In this document: piece after piece, positions 48,401-56,561 of the stretch
How the letters are laid out: each line of letters opens with the position of its first letter
How positions within the stretch are numbered: position 1 is the stretch's first letter
NCBI RefSeq assembly: GCF_016901015.1
Contig: NZ_JAFEUP010000005.1
Location: 310,001-374,000 of the forward strand
Origin: Zestomonas insulae
GTDB taxonomy: Bacteria; Pseudomonadota; Gammaproteobacteria; Pseudomonadales; Pseudomonadaceae
DNA: 64,000 bases
Direction of reading: 5' to 3'
The notes under the pieces: model-generated
The model's input: only the letters and a program-made list of their open reading frames with translations
Database searches by the model: none
What the model was told of the DNA's origin: nothing
Translations under genes and position numbers: made by a program

Positions 48401-50161
48401 TCAGTCCCGGGACGGCCAGGGCTTGTTCGGCACCTCGAAGCTGGGCTCGCCCAGCAGCGGGGTCGACAGCGCATAGAAGCCGTGGTTGGTGAAGACCCAG
48501 ATCAGGTTGCGGTCGTACTCGGTGTAGGTGCCGTGGGTGAGGTTGCCCATCGCCCAGCTGACGACGTTCTTGGTATCGAACGGCGGCACGAAGTAGGCAC
48601 CGATGGTCGGCTTGTCCGGATTGCGCACATCGAACACCTGCACGCCGGCGTTGTAGTAGGCGTACGGCAGGATACCGTCACGCGATACCCCAGGCTGGGT
48701 GTAGTAGCCACTGCGCTTCGGCCCGAAGCTGCCCTTGCGCTGGCAGTAGTCGGTGAAGGCGGCGTCGGCCGGCGGCGTCGGCAGCGGCAGGGTGTGCTTG
48801 ATGACCGGCTTGGTCGGGTCGCTCACATCCACGGCGTAGATGTCCTTCACCGCCTCGTAGCAGTCCTCGGTCAGCGGGTAGCCGCTGAAGTAGATCAGCC
48901 CGGTCTTCTCCACCTGGCTCACGTCGATGGCGTCGCCTTCGGTGCCGGCCACGCTGACCGGGAACTCGAGATGGCCGACCACCTTGAGGTTCGCCGCGTC
49001 GGTGATGTCGACCACATACAGGCCCATGCCACCCATGGCCGCATAACCGTACTTGCCGCCCTGCTCCACCGGTTTGGGAATGAACAGCGACGCGCGCGAG
49101 CCCATCCACGACGCCCGGTTGCCGGAGCGCGGGTTGGCCTTGAACACCGCTTCGTGCTCAGGGTCGCCCATGATCTGGCCAGGCACGGTCAGCACGTCGA
49201 GCAGCTTGGGGTTGCTCGGGTCGGACATGTCCCACGACTGGTAGCCGGAGTTGTACAGGTCGTTGGGGTACTCGGTGAGCGCGTACTTGTCGCTCGGTGC
49301 GGCCGCCACGTACATCACGTCGCCGCCGAAGTAGGCGGGAATGTCGCGCACCCCGGAGCCTTGCTGCTCGCCGATCGGCGCATCCGGATGCTCGATGTCG
49401 GTGGTGCGGGTGGCGATCAGCTTCCAGTCCTGCGGCAGCGGGCCATTCATCTCGTAGACCTTGAAGCCCTTGAGGTGCTTGGACTTGCGGATCGCTTCGA
49501 CCTTGTCAGGCTCACGGTACTTGTCGCTCAGGACGCCGAAACGACGGGTCTCGAAGGACTGCACCATGATGTTTTTGCCGAGCTTCTTGTTCCACTGGAT
49601 CGACGCGGCGCCGAAGAAATCCTCCGCCGGGTACGGGTTGACCTCCTCGCCCGGACCTTCCGGCCCCCAGGGTGCGCCCTTGGACAGCAGGACCTTCACG
49701 TCCTTGGGGTTGCTGATGTCAAAGATCTTCAGGTCGCGGCGCACGTACTGGTAGAGGTAGCGCTTGCCGGCGAAGTCGACGATGTTCTGCCAGGTGTGGA
49801 AGGGCTCGACCGCGATCGGGTAGTAGGCCTCCACCTTCATGTTCTTGATGTAGCTCTTGGTGTCCCAGTAATCCAGCTCGCCCGGGAACGGCTTGCCTTC
49901 ATGGGAGAACGGCGTAGCCACCGGCCAGATGAATTTGCCAGTGGCCTTGTCCATGCCATAGCTGCCCGGTGCTGGCTCCGCCGGAATGCGCTCCGGGCCC
50001 AGCTCGGTCAGGCGCTTGACGAGGGGATCGGTGATGTTCATCGGGGCATGCTCTTCGGCATGCAGGCTCGCACTGGCGACCAGGCCGAGCGCCAGGGAAA
50101 GCGCCAGGCGGCTGCGAACCAAGGGGCTCGCGGGTTTAACTGAGAGCAACGTTGTTTTCAT
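48401..50161 (-). CDS. secreted LVIVD-repeat (beta-propeller) protein, unknown function
   Basis: The 586-residue product has a signal peptide (about residues 1-36, ending SLHAEEHAP). It carries repeated segments of the LVIVD type: KIFDISNPKDVKVL, SWDMSDPSNPKLLDVL, YVVDITDAANLKVVGHLEF, YAVDVSDPTKPVIKHTL and VFDVRNPDKPTIGAYF. These predict a beta-propeller of about seven blades in the periplasm or at the cell surface. No catalytic site is recognised. It lies between the OprD gene and the porin gene on the kynureninase strand, so it probably serves the same metabolism, perhaps by binding the substrate or a partner. ATG 50161 has GGACGGAGTAAATA upstream. No experimental role is known to me. Confidence 0.85.
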   Translation of the reverse strand: MKTTLLSVKPASPLVRSRLALSLALGLVASASLHAEEHAPMNITDPLVKRLTELGPERIPAEPAPGSYGMDKATGKFIWPVATPFSHEGKPFPGELDYWDTKSYIKNMKVEAYYPIAVEPFHTWQNIVDFAGKRYLYQYVRRDLKIFDISNPKDVKVLLSKGAPWGPEGPGEEVNPYPAEDFFGAASIQWNKKLGKNIMVQSFETRRFGVLSDKYREPDKVEAIRKSKHLKGFKVYEMNGPLPQDWKLIATRTTDIEHPDAPIGEQQGSGVRDIPAYFGGDVMYVAAAPSDKYALTEYPNDLYNSGYQSWDMSDPSNPKLLDVLTVPGQIMGDPEHEAVFKANPRSGNRASWMGSRASLFIPKPVEQGGKYGYAAMGGMGLYVVDITDAANLKVVGHLEFPVSVAGTEGDAIDVSQVEKTGLIYFSGYPLTEDCYEAVKDIYAVDVSDPTKPVIKHTLPLPTPPADAAFTDYCQRKGSFGPKRSGYYTQPGVSRDGILPYAYYNAGVQVFDVRNPDKPTIGAYFVPPFDTKNVVSWAMGNLTHGTYTEYDRNLIWVFTNHGFYALSTPLLGEPSFEVPNKPWPSRD

Positions 50162-50282
50162 TATTTACTCCGTCCAATTAACGCCCCATTGGGCAATCTT
50201 TGCGTTTCACAACAGCCGGAATCCATTCCGCCAAACTCCTTGGTACTTACTCCCCGCGCGACAAGCGGCCTCCCCTGAGGCG

Positions 50283-51608
50283 CTAGAAAATGCCCAGCGG
50301 GTAATCGGTGATGAGTCGAAAGTCATCGAGGTCGCCGGAGCCCTGTTCGCTATCGGCGCGATGCCAGGCTTGGCGCAGGCGAAAGCTCAGGCCCTTGGCC
50401 GGGCCGGAAGCCAGCACGTAGCGCAGCTCCACGTTGGTTTCCTGATGCGCGCCATCGTCCCCGTAGCGCCCGGCGTAAGGGCTGTCGGTGGGAATCCCGC
50501 GGCCGTCGATCTGGTCGCCCTGGATGTAGCGGACCATCAGCGAGCTGCCCGGCAGGCCCCAGGCGGCGAACGAGTAGTCGTAGCGGACCTGCCAGGAGCG
50601 CTCGTGGGGACCGTTGAAGTCGGAGAACTGGGCGGAGTTGGGCAACCAGATCGAGGCCCCCTGGTCGTTGCCGTTGCGGCCCTTGCGGTCGTTGTCGCCC
50701 ACCCCCAGGTAGTCGAAAGGCGTGTCGCCGCGGACCTTCTGCAGGCCGAGCAGGAAACGGTGATCGCCCAGCTTCAGGTAGCTCGAGGCACCCAGGGTCA
50801 GGTTGTCGATCTCGCCCGCCCGCGCCGCGCCGGTCTCGGTGGTGCGGTACAGGGTCAGGTTCAACCCCGCTTCGCGCTCGGCTTGCAGTACGAGGCGCGA
50901 ACTCAGGTTCGCGTAACCCTGGTACCAGAGGTCCTCGAATTTCGACCCGTACAGCGCCAGGGAATGCCCCGGCGCCCACTGCCAGGTGCCACCGGCATAG
51001 TCGGCGCGCGGCGTGCTGACCCCGGCCATGACCGCCCACAGGTCGCCATCGGCGTTGGTGGTCACCGGGCTGGTGGCCGATGTGAAATGGCCGGCCTGCA
51101 GCTCCAGGTCGTCGCGCTCGCGGCTGCGCAGCGAGAGGCCGGTGGCGGTCTGCGGCACGATGCGGAAGTGGCTGACGCCGAACACCGGGGTATCCGGGCG
51201 CTGCTCGCCAACCTTGAGTTCGCTCTGCGACAGCCGCAGCTTCAGCGCCGCGCCAGCCTTGGCGTACTCGTCGGCCGGCTCGCCGTCATCGTGCACCGGC
51301 AGGTTGCGGGTGCCGGTCTTGCTCGCCGAGGCATCCAGCTTGAGGCCCTGGTAGACGAAGGCATCCAGACCGACCCCGAGGGTTCCGGGGGTGAAGCCGG
51401 AGGCGAAGTCGAGGTTGATGCCCTGGGTCCAGTCGCGCTGGTCGGCGCGACCATCCTCCTTGCTGCGGTTGAAGTACGAGTTGCGCAGCAGCAGCTTGAG
51501 CTGGCTGTCCTCGACCACACTGCCCCAACCCTCGGCGGCAGCCGCCGCATGTGCTGGCATCGCCAACAGAGCGGGGATCAGGAACAGGGTGGAGCGGAAA
51601 GCGCGCAT
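50283..51608 (-). CDS. OprD-family outer membrane porin of the kynurenine block
   Basis: The 441-residue protein has a signal peptide (MRAFRSTLFLIPALLAMPAHA). It has the OprD pattern: EDSQLKLLLRNSYFNRSKED, DFASGFTPGTLGVGLDAFVY, LSQSELKVGEQRPDTPVFG and a terminal strand DDFRLITDYPLGIF ending in F. The family admits small carboxylates, including aromatic and amino acid-like compounds. The location between the amino-acid permease and LVIVD genes suggests a kynurenine- or tryptophan-derived substrate. It is paralogous to the OprD at 5718 but is not a recent copy. The start ATG 51608 has a GAGGATGTT site. Confidence 0.9.
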   Translation of the reverse strand: MRAFRSTLFLIPALLAMPAHAAAAAEGWGSVVEDSQLKLLLRNSYFNRSKEDGRADQRDWTQGINLDFASGFTPGTLGVGLDAFVYQGLKLDASASKTGTRNLPVHDDGEPADEYAKAGAALKLRLSQSELKVGEQRPDTPVFGVSHFRIVPQTATGLSLRSRERDDLELQAGHFTSATSPVTTNADGDLWAVMAGVSTPRADYAGGTWQWAPGHSLALYGSKFEDLWYQGYANLSSRLVLQAEREAGLNLTLYRTTETGAARAGEIDNLTLGASSYLKLGDHRFLLGLQKVRGDTPFDYLGVGDNDRKGRNGNDQGASIWLPNSAQFSDFNGPHERSWQVRYDYSFAAWGLPGSSLMVRYIQGDQIDGRGIPTDSPYAGRYGDDGAHQETNVELRYVLASGPAKGLSFRLRQAWHRADSEQGSGDLDDFRLITDYPLGIF

Positions 51609-51727
51609 AACATCCTCGTACGACTGAATGCTCGGGATGAGCGGCAAGCCGCTCCCCGCCAGACGCCGAAGCGCCTGGGGAGTGATTCCTGGGTGGGCGG
51701 CCCGTTCTCCGGGCCAGACAGTTGGGC

Positions 51728-53143
51728 TTAGTGCTGGATCGGCAGCGGGCTGGGCGCCTCACCGTCGACCGCGCGGGACTTGCGATAGCGCAGCGCGTAG
51801 ATCAGCCCCATCAGCAGCAGGAAGGGCACCCCGCAGACCAGGGTCAGGGCGAACTCCTCGGTGAACAGCGTGGTCAGCATCACCGCCAGCATCAGCAGCA
51901 GGCCGGCCAGGCTGGTCCAGGGGTAGCCCCACAGGCGGAACTCCAGCGACGCACTGTCCTGACGACGACGGAAGAACAGGTGGGTGAGGAAGATCCCAGC
52001 CCAGGTGAACATCGCGCCGAACATGGCGATCGACATCATCAAGGTGAAGGCGTCCTTCGGGTAGGCGAGGTACAGCAGGGTGCCCAGGCCGATCCCCAGC
52101 GACGACAGCAGCAAGGCCGGCAGCGGTACGCCGCGGGCGCTCACCCGACCGAACAACGCCGGTGCCTGGCCGGCACGCGCCAGACTGAACATCAGCCGCG
52201 AGGTGATGTACAGCTGGCTATTCATCGCCGACAGCGCCGCGATCAGGATCACCGCGTTGAACACCGCCCCGGCATAGGGCACGCCGGTCGCATGCATCAC
52301 CGTGACGAAGGGGCTCTGGCCGCCGTTGTTCTGCCCCCAGGGCAGGATCGCCAGGACCAGCGCGAGGGTCAGCAGATAGAACACCACCAGGCGTACCACG
52401 GTGATGCGGAAGGCGCGGGTGACCGCACGCTTCGGGTCCTTGGCCTCGCCCGCCGCCACCGCAATCATCTCGATGCTGAGGTAGCTGAAGAACGCCACGA
52501 TGACCGCCACCCAGGTGCCCCAGTAACCATTGGGGAAGAAGCCGCGATCGTTGCTGTAGTTGGCGAAGCCGATCGGCGAATCCGCCGGCGCGCCATACAC
52601 CACCCAGGCCCCCAGCAGAATGAAGGCGACGATGGCGCACAGCTTGAGCAACGAGAACACGTACTCGATGGCGCCGAACACCTTGACGCTGAGCACGTTG
52701 GCCAGCACCAGCGCCGCCGAGAAACTGATCATCCAGTAGCCGCCCGGCACGTCCGGGAACCAGTACTTCATGTACATGGCCGCCGCGGTGATCTCCGTGC
52801 CCACCGCGAAGACGATGGACGCCCAGTAGGCATAGCGGATCAGGAAGCCGAACCAGGGCGCCACGTAGAACTCGGCGAAGGAGCCGAAGGAGCCCGAGGT
52901 CGGGTGGCGTACGGTCATTTCCGCCAGGCAACCCATCAGCAACAGGGCGATCACCGCACCGATGGCGTAGCTCAGCAGCACGCTGGGGCCGGCGAAGCCA
53001 ATGGCGAAACCGCTGCCGAGGAACAGCCCGGTGCCGATGGCGCCGCCGATGGCGATCATCGACAGCTGGCCACTGCTCAGGGTTTGCTTCAGGCCCTGCT
53101 CGCGCTGGACCAAATTATCGAAAGAGCTTGTTGTTTTTGTCAT
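51728..53143 (-). CDS. amino acid permease, AAT/APC family
   Basis: The 471-residue protein has about twelve membrane helices. QREQGLKQTLSSGQLSMIAI and GGAIGTGLFLGSGFAIGFAG are the AAT-family opening, and SYLSIEMIAVAAGEAKDPKR is the conserved mid-protein segment. It ends in a hydrophilic tail. It resembles proton-coupled aromatic and other amino-acid permeases of Pseudomonas. Being 31 bp downstream of kynureninase, it is probably the inner-membrane importer for kynurenine or a related amino acid. I use ATG 53143; a TTG eight codons upstream keeps the frame open and cannot be excluded. Confidence 0.88.
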   Translation of the reverse strand: MTKTTSSFDNLVQREQGLKQTLSSGQLSMIAIGGAIGTGLFLGSGFAIGFAGPSVLLSYAIGAVIALLLMGCLAEMTVRHPTSGSFGSFAEFYVAPWFGFLIRYAYWASIVFAVGTEITAAAMYMKYWFPDVPGGYWMISFSAALVLANVLSVKVFGAIEYVFSLLKLCAIVAFILLGAWVVYGAPADSPIGFANYSNDRGFFPNGYWGTWVAVIVAFFSYLSIEMIAVAAGEAKDPKRAVTRAFRITVVRLVVFYLLTLALVLAILPWGQNNGGQSPFVTVMHATGVPYAGAVFNAVILIAALSAMNSQLYITSRLMFSLARAGQAPALFGRVSARGVPLPALLLSSLGIGLGTLLYLAYPKDAFTLMMSIAMFGAMFTWAGIFLTHLFFRRRQDSASLEFRLWGYPWTSLAGLLLMLAVMLTTLFTEEFALTLVCGVPFLLLMGLIYALRYRKSRAVDGEAPSPLPIQH

Positions 53144-53174
53144 GTTCGGGGGCTCAGGTCTGGTCAAGAAGGGC

Positions 53175-54419
53175 TCAGGTCACCGACTTCCTGGCGATGA
53201 ATTCCGGGGAATCCCATTCGCCGCTTTCGAGAACCTCACGCAGCGCCTGGACGCTGTCCCAGATGTTTACGTAGCTGTTGTAGAGCGGGGCGAAGCCGAA
53301 GCGCAGGATGTCCGGCGCACGGAAGTCGCCGATCACTCCGCGGGCGATCACCGCCTGCATCACCGGGTAGGCATTGGCATGTGCCAGCGACACCTGGCTG
53401 CCGCGCTGCGCGGCGTCGCGTGGCGAGCGCAGCTCCACGCCCAGGCCGGCCAGTTGTTCGTCGCAGAGCTGGATGAACAGGTCGCACAGCGCCACGCTCT
53501 TGTTGCGCAGCACCTGCATGTCGACGCCGTCGAACATTTCCAGCGCCGCCTCCAGCGCCAGGATGCCCAGCTGTGGCGCGGTGCCCACCAGCAGGCGGTC
53601 GATGGTCGGATGCGCTTCGTAGTCGTGGGTGAAATCGAACGGCCGGGCATGCCCGTGCCAGCCGGTCAGCGGCTGACGGACGTGGGGAATATGGCGCTCG
53701 GCGACATAGACGAAAGCCGGCGCGCCGGGACCGCCGTTCAAGTACTTGTAGCCACAGCCGACGGCGAAGTCGGCCTGCGCGCCGTTCAGGTCGATGGGCA
53801 TCGCCCCGGCGGAGTGACACAGGTCCCAGACCACCAGGGCCCCTACTTCGTGCGCCCGCGCGGTGATCGCGGCCATGTCGTAGCGGCGCCCGGACTTGTA
53901 GTTCACATGGGTCAGGGAAAGGATCGCGACCTCGTCGTTCAGCGCCGCCAGCACCTCGTCCGGCTCGACGCAGCGCAGCTCGCATCCGGTCAGCTCGGCC
54001 ACCCCGGAAGCCACATACACGTCAGTCGGGAAATTGCCCCGCTCGCCGAGGATCACCTTGCGTCCCGGCTGCATGCGGGTCGCCGCCACCAGCACCTTGA
54101 ACAGGTTGATGGAGGTGGAGTCGGCGACGATCACTTCATTGGCCTGCGCGCCGATCAATCGCGCAATCTTGCCACCGGTGCGCTGCGGCGCCGGATACCA
54201 GTCGGCATCGTTCCACGAGCGGATCAACCCCTGCGCCCACTCCTGCTTCAGCACATGCTCAATACGCGCCGGCACATGCGCCGGCATGGCCCCCAGCGAG
54301 TTGCCATCGAGGTAGATCTCGCCAGTCGGAAGGTCGAACCGGGCACGCGAAGCACCCAGGGGATCATCACGATCAAGGCGTTCGAAATGCTCGCGGGTGA
54401 GCGGTGCGGACAGGGGCAT
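53175..54419 (-). CDS. kynU: kynureninase
   Basis: KynU splits kynurenine to anthranilate and alanine, or 3-hydroxykynurenine to 3-hydroxyanthranilate and alanine. The 414-residue PLP enzyme has Schiff-base lysine K225 in GCGYKYLNGGPGAPAF, and LILGERGNFPTDVYVASGV-type segments near residues 122-140. WDLCHSAGAMPIDLNGAQAD contains PLP-contacting residues, and TGWHGHARPFDFTHDYEAHP is conserved. It heads the minus-strand group (permease, OprD, LVIVD, porin), divergent from the HSL-hydrolase gene. With the 3-hydroxyanthranilate operon nearby, 3-hydroxykynurenine is the substrate that would connect to it. ATG 54419 is preceded by AAGAGGTTCCCGC. Confidence 0.95.
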   Translation of the reverse strand: MPLSAPLTREHFERLDRDDPLGASRARFDLPTGEIYLDGNSLGAMPAHVPARIEHVLKQEWAQGLIRSWNDADWYPAPQRTGGKIARLIGAQANEVIVADSTSINLFKVLVAATRMQPGRKVILGERGNFPTDVYVASGVAELTGCELRCVEPDEVLAALNDEVAILSLTHVNYKSGRRYDMAAITARAHEVGALVVWDLCHSAGAMPIDLNGAQADFAVGCGYKYLNGGPGAPAFVYVAERHIPHVRQPLTGWHGHARPFDFTHDYEAHPTIDRLLVGTAPQLGILALEAALEMFDGVDMQVLRNKSVALCDLFIQLCDEQLAGLGVELRSPRDAAQRGSQVSLAHANAYPVMQAVIARGVIGDFRAPDILRFGFAPLYNSYVNIWDSVQALREVLESGEWDSPEFIARKSVT

Positions 54420-54587
54420 GCGGGAACCTCTTGTACTTCTTTTCTTGGAACGGAGCGGCGCTCGCGGGCCGGCAAAGCTATGGCAAGGCAGCAACTCACA
54501 GCCAGTACCGCTCGGCGCACTCCAGTGCATGGCGGCGATACTACCCCCGGCTGGGAATTACCTATAAATAGAAAGAAGGGTTACGAC

Positions 54588-54604
54588 TATTACACTCGGT
54601 AATA
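54588..54604 (-). promoter_or_regulatory. TATTAC-N5-GTAATA palindrome upstream of kynU
   Basis: TATTAC (54588-54593) and GTAATA (54599-54604) are perfect inverted copies, 169 bp upstream of the kynU start in an AT-rich setting. This suits a dimeric regulator such as an Lrp/KynR-type or LysR protein; the protein is not identified. Confidence 0.35.
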
Positions 54605-54718
54605 CTTGAGCCCGCCATAACGGGGGCAGGTCGACCTGCCGCGTCCTGCGGATCGCCCCATCCGGGTAGCGGAGGCACGCAGCTCGGCTTCGCCCCCAAT
54701 GCGCTGCGGCGCGCGGAC

Positions 54719-54745
54719 GCCACCCCACATCCTGGGTGGCTTTTT
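54719..54745 (+). terminator. orphan Rho-independent terminator before the HSL-hydrolase gene
   Basis: GCCACCC (54719-54725) and GGGTGGC (54734-54740) form a 7-bp stem with an 8-nt loop followed by T5 on the plus strand. No gene precedes it on this strand for more than 300 bp. It may end a small RNA or act as a leader attenuator. Confidence 0.65.
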
Positions 54746-54815
54746 GATTGCCTCGCGGAGGGTACTTTGGCAGCGGGATTGCCCGCAGTACCCACGTCCG
54801 TCGGAGGACAGTCGA

Positions 54816-56126
54816 ATGAAAAGAATAAAAAAGCGTCTCGACCCTCAACCGTCTCCAGCCTTGGTCAGCCACCGCTCCGGCGCCGGCATGCCGCATGTGC
54901 TGCGCAGCGCCGCGCCCGATCGCGAGGCGCGCGCGTTCCTGCGCCTGTTCAATCAGGCCAATCGCCTGCGCCCGGTGGAGCACTACTCGGTGACAGAAAT
55001 TCGCCAGGTGTGGCGTCTCACCGCGCTGTCGCTGGGCCGCCGCCTGCCGGTCGCGCGGGTCATCGAACAGGTGATCGACGGCCCCGCCGGGCCGATCGAA
55101 CTGCGCGTGTTCACCCCGCGCAAGAGCAAACAACCGTTGCCGGCGTTTCTCTGGTGCCACGGTGGCGGCTTCATGGTCGGCGGCCTGGACACGGCTGACG
55201 GCATCTGCCGCAACATCGCCCTGGCCGGCGACTGCATCAGCATCGCCGTGCGCTATCGGCTGACCCCGGAACACGACCTCAACGCCGGCCGCGAGGATTT
55301 CCTCGCCGCGCTGCAGTGGGTCGCCCAGCACGGCGCGACGCTGGGCATCGACACCACGCGCCTGGCCGTCGGCGGCGACTCCGCCGGTGGCAACATCGCC
55401 GCCGCGGTGGCCCAGGAAAACCGGCGTCGCGGTGGCACGCCGTTGTGTCTGCAGGTGCTGGCCTACCCGGCCACCGACCTGGTGGAGGAGTTTCCCTCGC
55501 TGACGGAGAACGCCGAGGGCTTCCTGCTCACCCACCACCTCCTGGAACACATCAAGCAGACCATCGCCGACGCGATGGACCGCCTGAATCCCGAAGACCC
55601 CTGGCTGTCGCCGCGCCGCTGCAGCGAGCTGCACGGCCTGCCGCCGGCGCTGCTGGTGAGTGCCGGCTTCGACCCGATCCGCGACGACGGCCTCGACTAC
55701 GCCGCCAAGCTGCGCGCCGCCGGGGTGCCGGTGGAGTTGCTGCACTACGCCGGGCAGTTCCACGGCTTCCTCAATTTCGATGCGGTGATCGGCGCCAGCC
55801 GCGACGCCCTGCAGCGCATCGGCGCAGGGCTGGCGGCGGCATTCCGCGAGAGCGCCCGCGACCTGACCCTGGAGATCGCCGACCAGCCATCGACGGGGTC
55901 CGCGCCACTGGCCGCGGCGGGTGAGGTGGCCACTTCGCTGCTCACCGTGTGGACCGCCAGCGAAGGCTGGCACGACACCCTGTTGCGCCAGCTGTCGCCC
56001 ACCGTCGCCGCCGCCACGCGCTGGCTGCTGTGGCCGTGCCGGACTTACTCACAACTGTTCCGCCGCCCCCTCGGCAGGCGTCTCGCCCTCGGCGCGGCGC
56101 AGCAGACCTACCCCGTTGGCCCTTGA
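54816..56126 (+). CDS. HSL-type alpha/beta hydrolase with C-terminal extension
   Basis: The 436-residue protein is a hormone-sensitive-lipase-type esterase with oxyanion motif WCHGGGFMVGGLDTAD (H115-G118) and nucleophile S189 in VGGDSAGGNIAAAV. The acid is D286 (GFDPIRDDGLDYA) and the base H316 (GQFHGFLNFD). The catalytic domain ends near residue 345. About 90 extra residues follow, which are unusual for the family and contain helical segments (SLLTVWTASEGWHDTLLRQL). It leads an operon with the PhaE-like, PhaC-like and GNAT genes. An esterase acting on polyester chains or acyl monomers would fit, but this is inference. ATG 54816 has TCGGAGGACAGTCGA upstream. Confidence 0.87.
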   Translation: MKRIKKRLDPQPSPALVSHRSGAGMPHVLRSAAPDREARAFLRLFNQANRLRPVEHYSVTEIRQVWRLTALSLGRRLPVARVIEQVIDGPAGPIELRVFTPRKSKQPLPAFLWCHGGGFMVGGLDTADGICRNIALAGDCISIAVRYRLTPEHDLNAGREDFLAALQWVAQHGATLGIDTTRLAVGGDSAGGNIAAAVAQENRRRGGTPLCLQVLAYPATDLVEEFPSLTENAEGFLLTHHLLEHIKQTIADAMDRLNPEDPWLSPRRCSELHGLPPALLVSAGFDPIRDDGLDYAAKLRAAGVPVELLHYAGQFHGFLNFDAVIGASRDALQRIGAGLAAAFRESARDLTLEIADQPSTGSAPLAAAGEVATSLLTVWTASEGWHDTLLRQLSPTVAAATRWLLWPCRTYSQLFRRPLGRRLALGAAQQTYPVGP

Positions 56127-56139
56127 CCTGGAGTTGACC

Positions 56140-56559
56140 ATGGCACCTTCGCTGATCCCTGATCCCCTGCAATTGTGTCGTGCCGCTCTCACCAAGCTGG
56201 AGAACCGCGTCAACGCCTTCGCCGCCGAGAAGATGGACTCCGATGAGTTCGCCCGCGCGCTCAACCAGTACTCCAAGGTCTCGCTGGGCCTGCAGTACCT
56301 GGTCGAGAAGTCGCTGACCTGCGTGTTCGAGCGCATGGACCTGCCGCGGCGCAGCGAAGTGCAGGCGCTGGCCAGTGCCGTGCAGCGCGTCGAGGACAAG
56401 CTCGATCAGCTGCTGCCCGCGGGCGAGGCGGTGGCAGCGCGGCCACCGCGTACCCGCCGCCCGTTGGACATCGTCCCCGAACAGGCGCTGGCCGAGGCGC
56501 AGGCGCGGGTCAAGCGCAGTAGCCAACCCAGCGCCCGGCGGGCGCGCCAGGAGCACTGA
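56140..56559 (+). CDS. short PhaE-like polyhydroxyalkanoate synthase subunit
   Basis: The 139-residue protein is predicted to be mainly helical and has no signal peptide. Near residues 70-92 the sequence MDLPRRSEVQALASAVQRVE followed by DKLDQL resembles the C-terminal signature of PhaE subunits and phasin-like proteins (a PSRxEVxxLxxRLxxLExKLD pattern). It is about a third the length of classical PhaE and ends in a basic tail (KRSSQPSARRARQEH). It lies 13 bp after the hydrolase gene and 2 bp before the PhaC-like gene, which is where PhaE is often found. The call rests on motif similarity and context; an unrelated coiled-coil adaptor is the alternative. Confidence 0.6.
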   Translation: MAPSLIPDPLQLCRAALTKLENRVNAFAAEKMDSDEFARALNQYSKVSLGLQYLVEKSLTCVFERMDLPRRSEVQALASAVQRVEDKLDQLLPAGEAVAARPPRTRRPLDIVPEQALAEAQARVKRSSQPSARRARQEH

Positions 56560-56561
56560 GC

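Larger units (their letters stand above)
54420..54815. other. divergent intergenic region between kynU and the HSL-hydrolase gene
   Basis: This 396-bp region is AT-rich at 54555-54610, where the kynU promoter is expected. It contains a TATTAC-N5-GTAATA palindrome (54588-54604), a GC-rich part at 54611-54720, and an orphan terminator at 54719-54745. No open reading frame looks coding. Confidence 0.5.
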
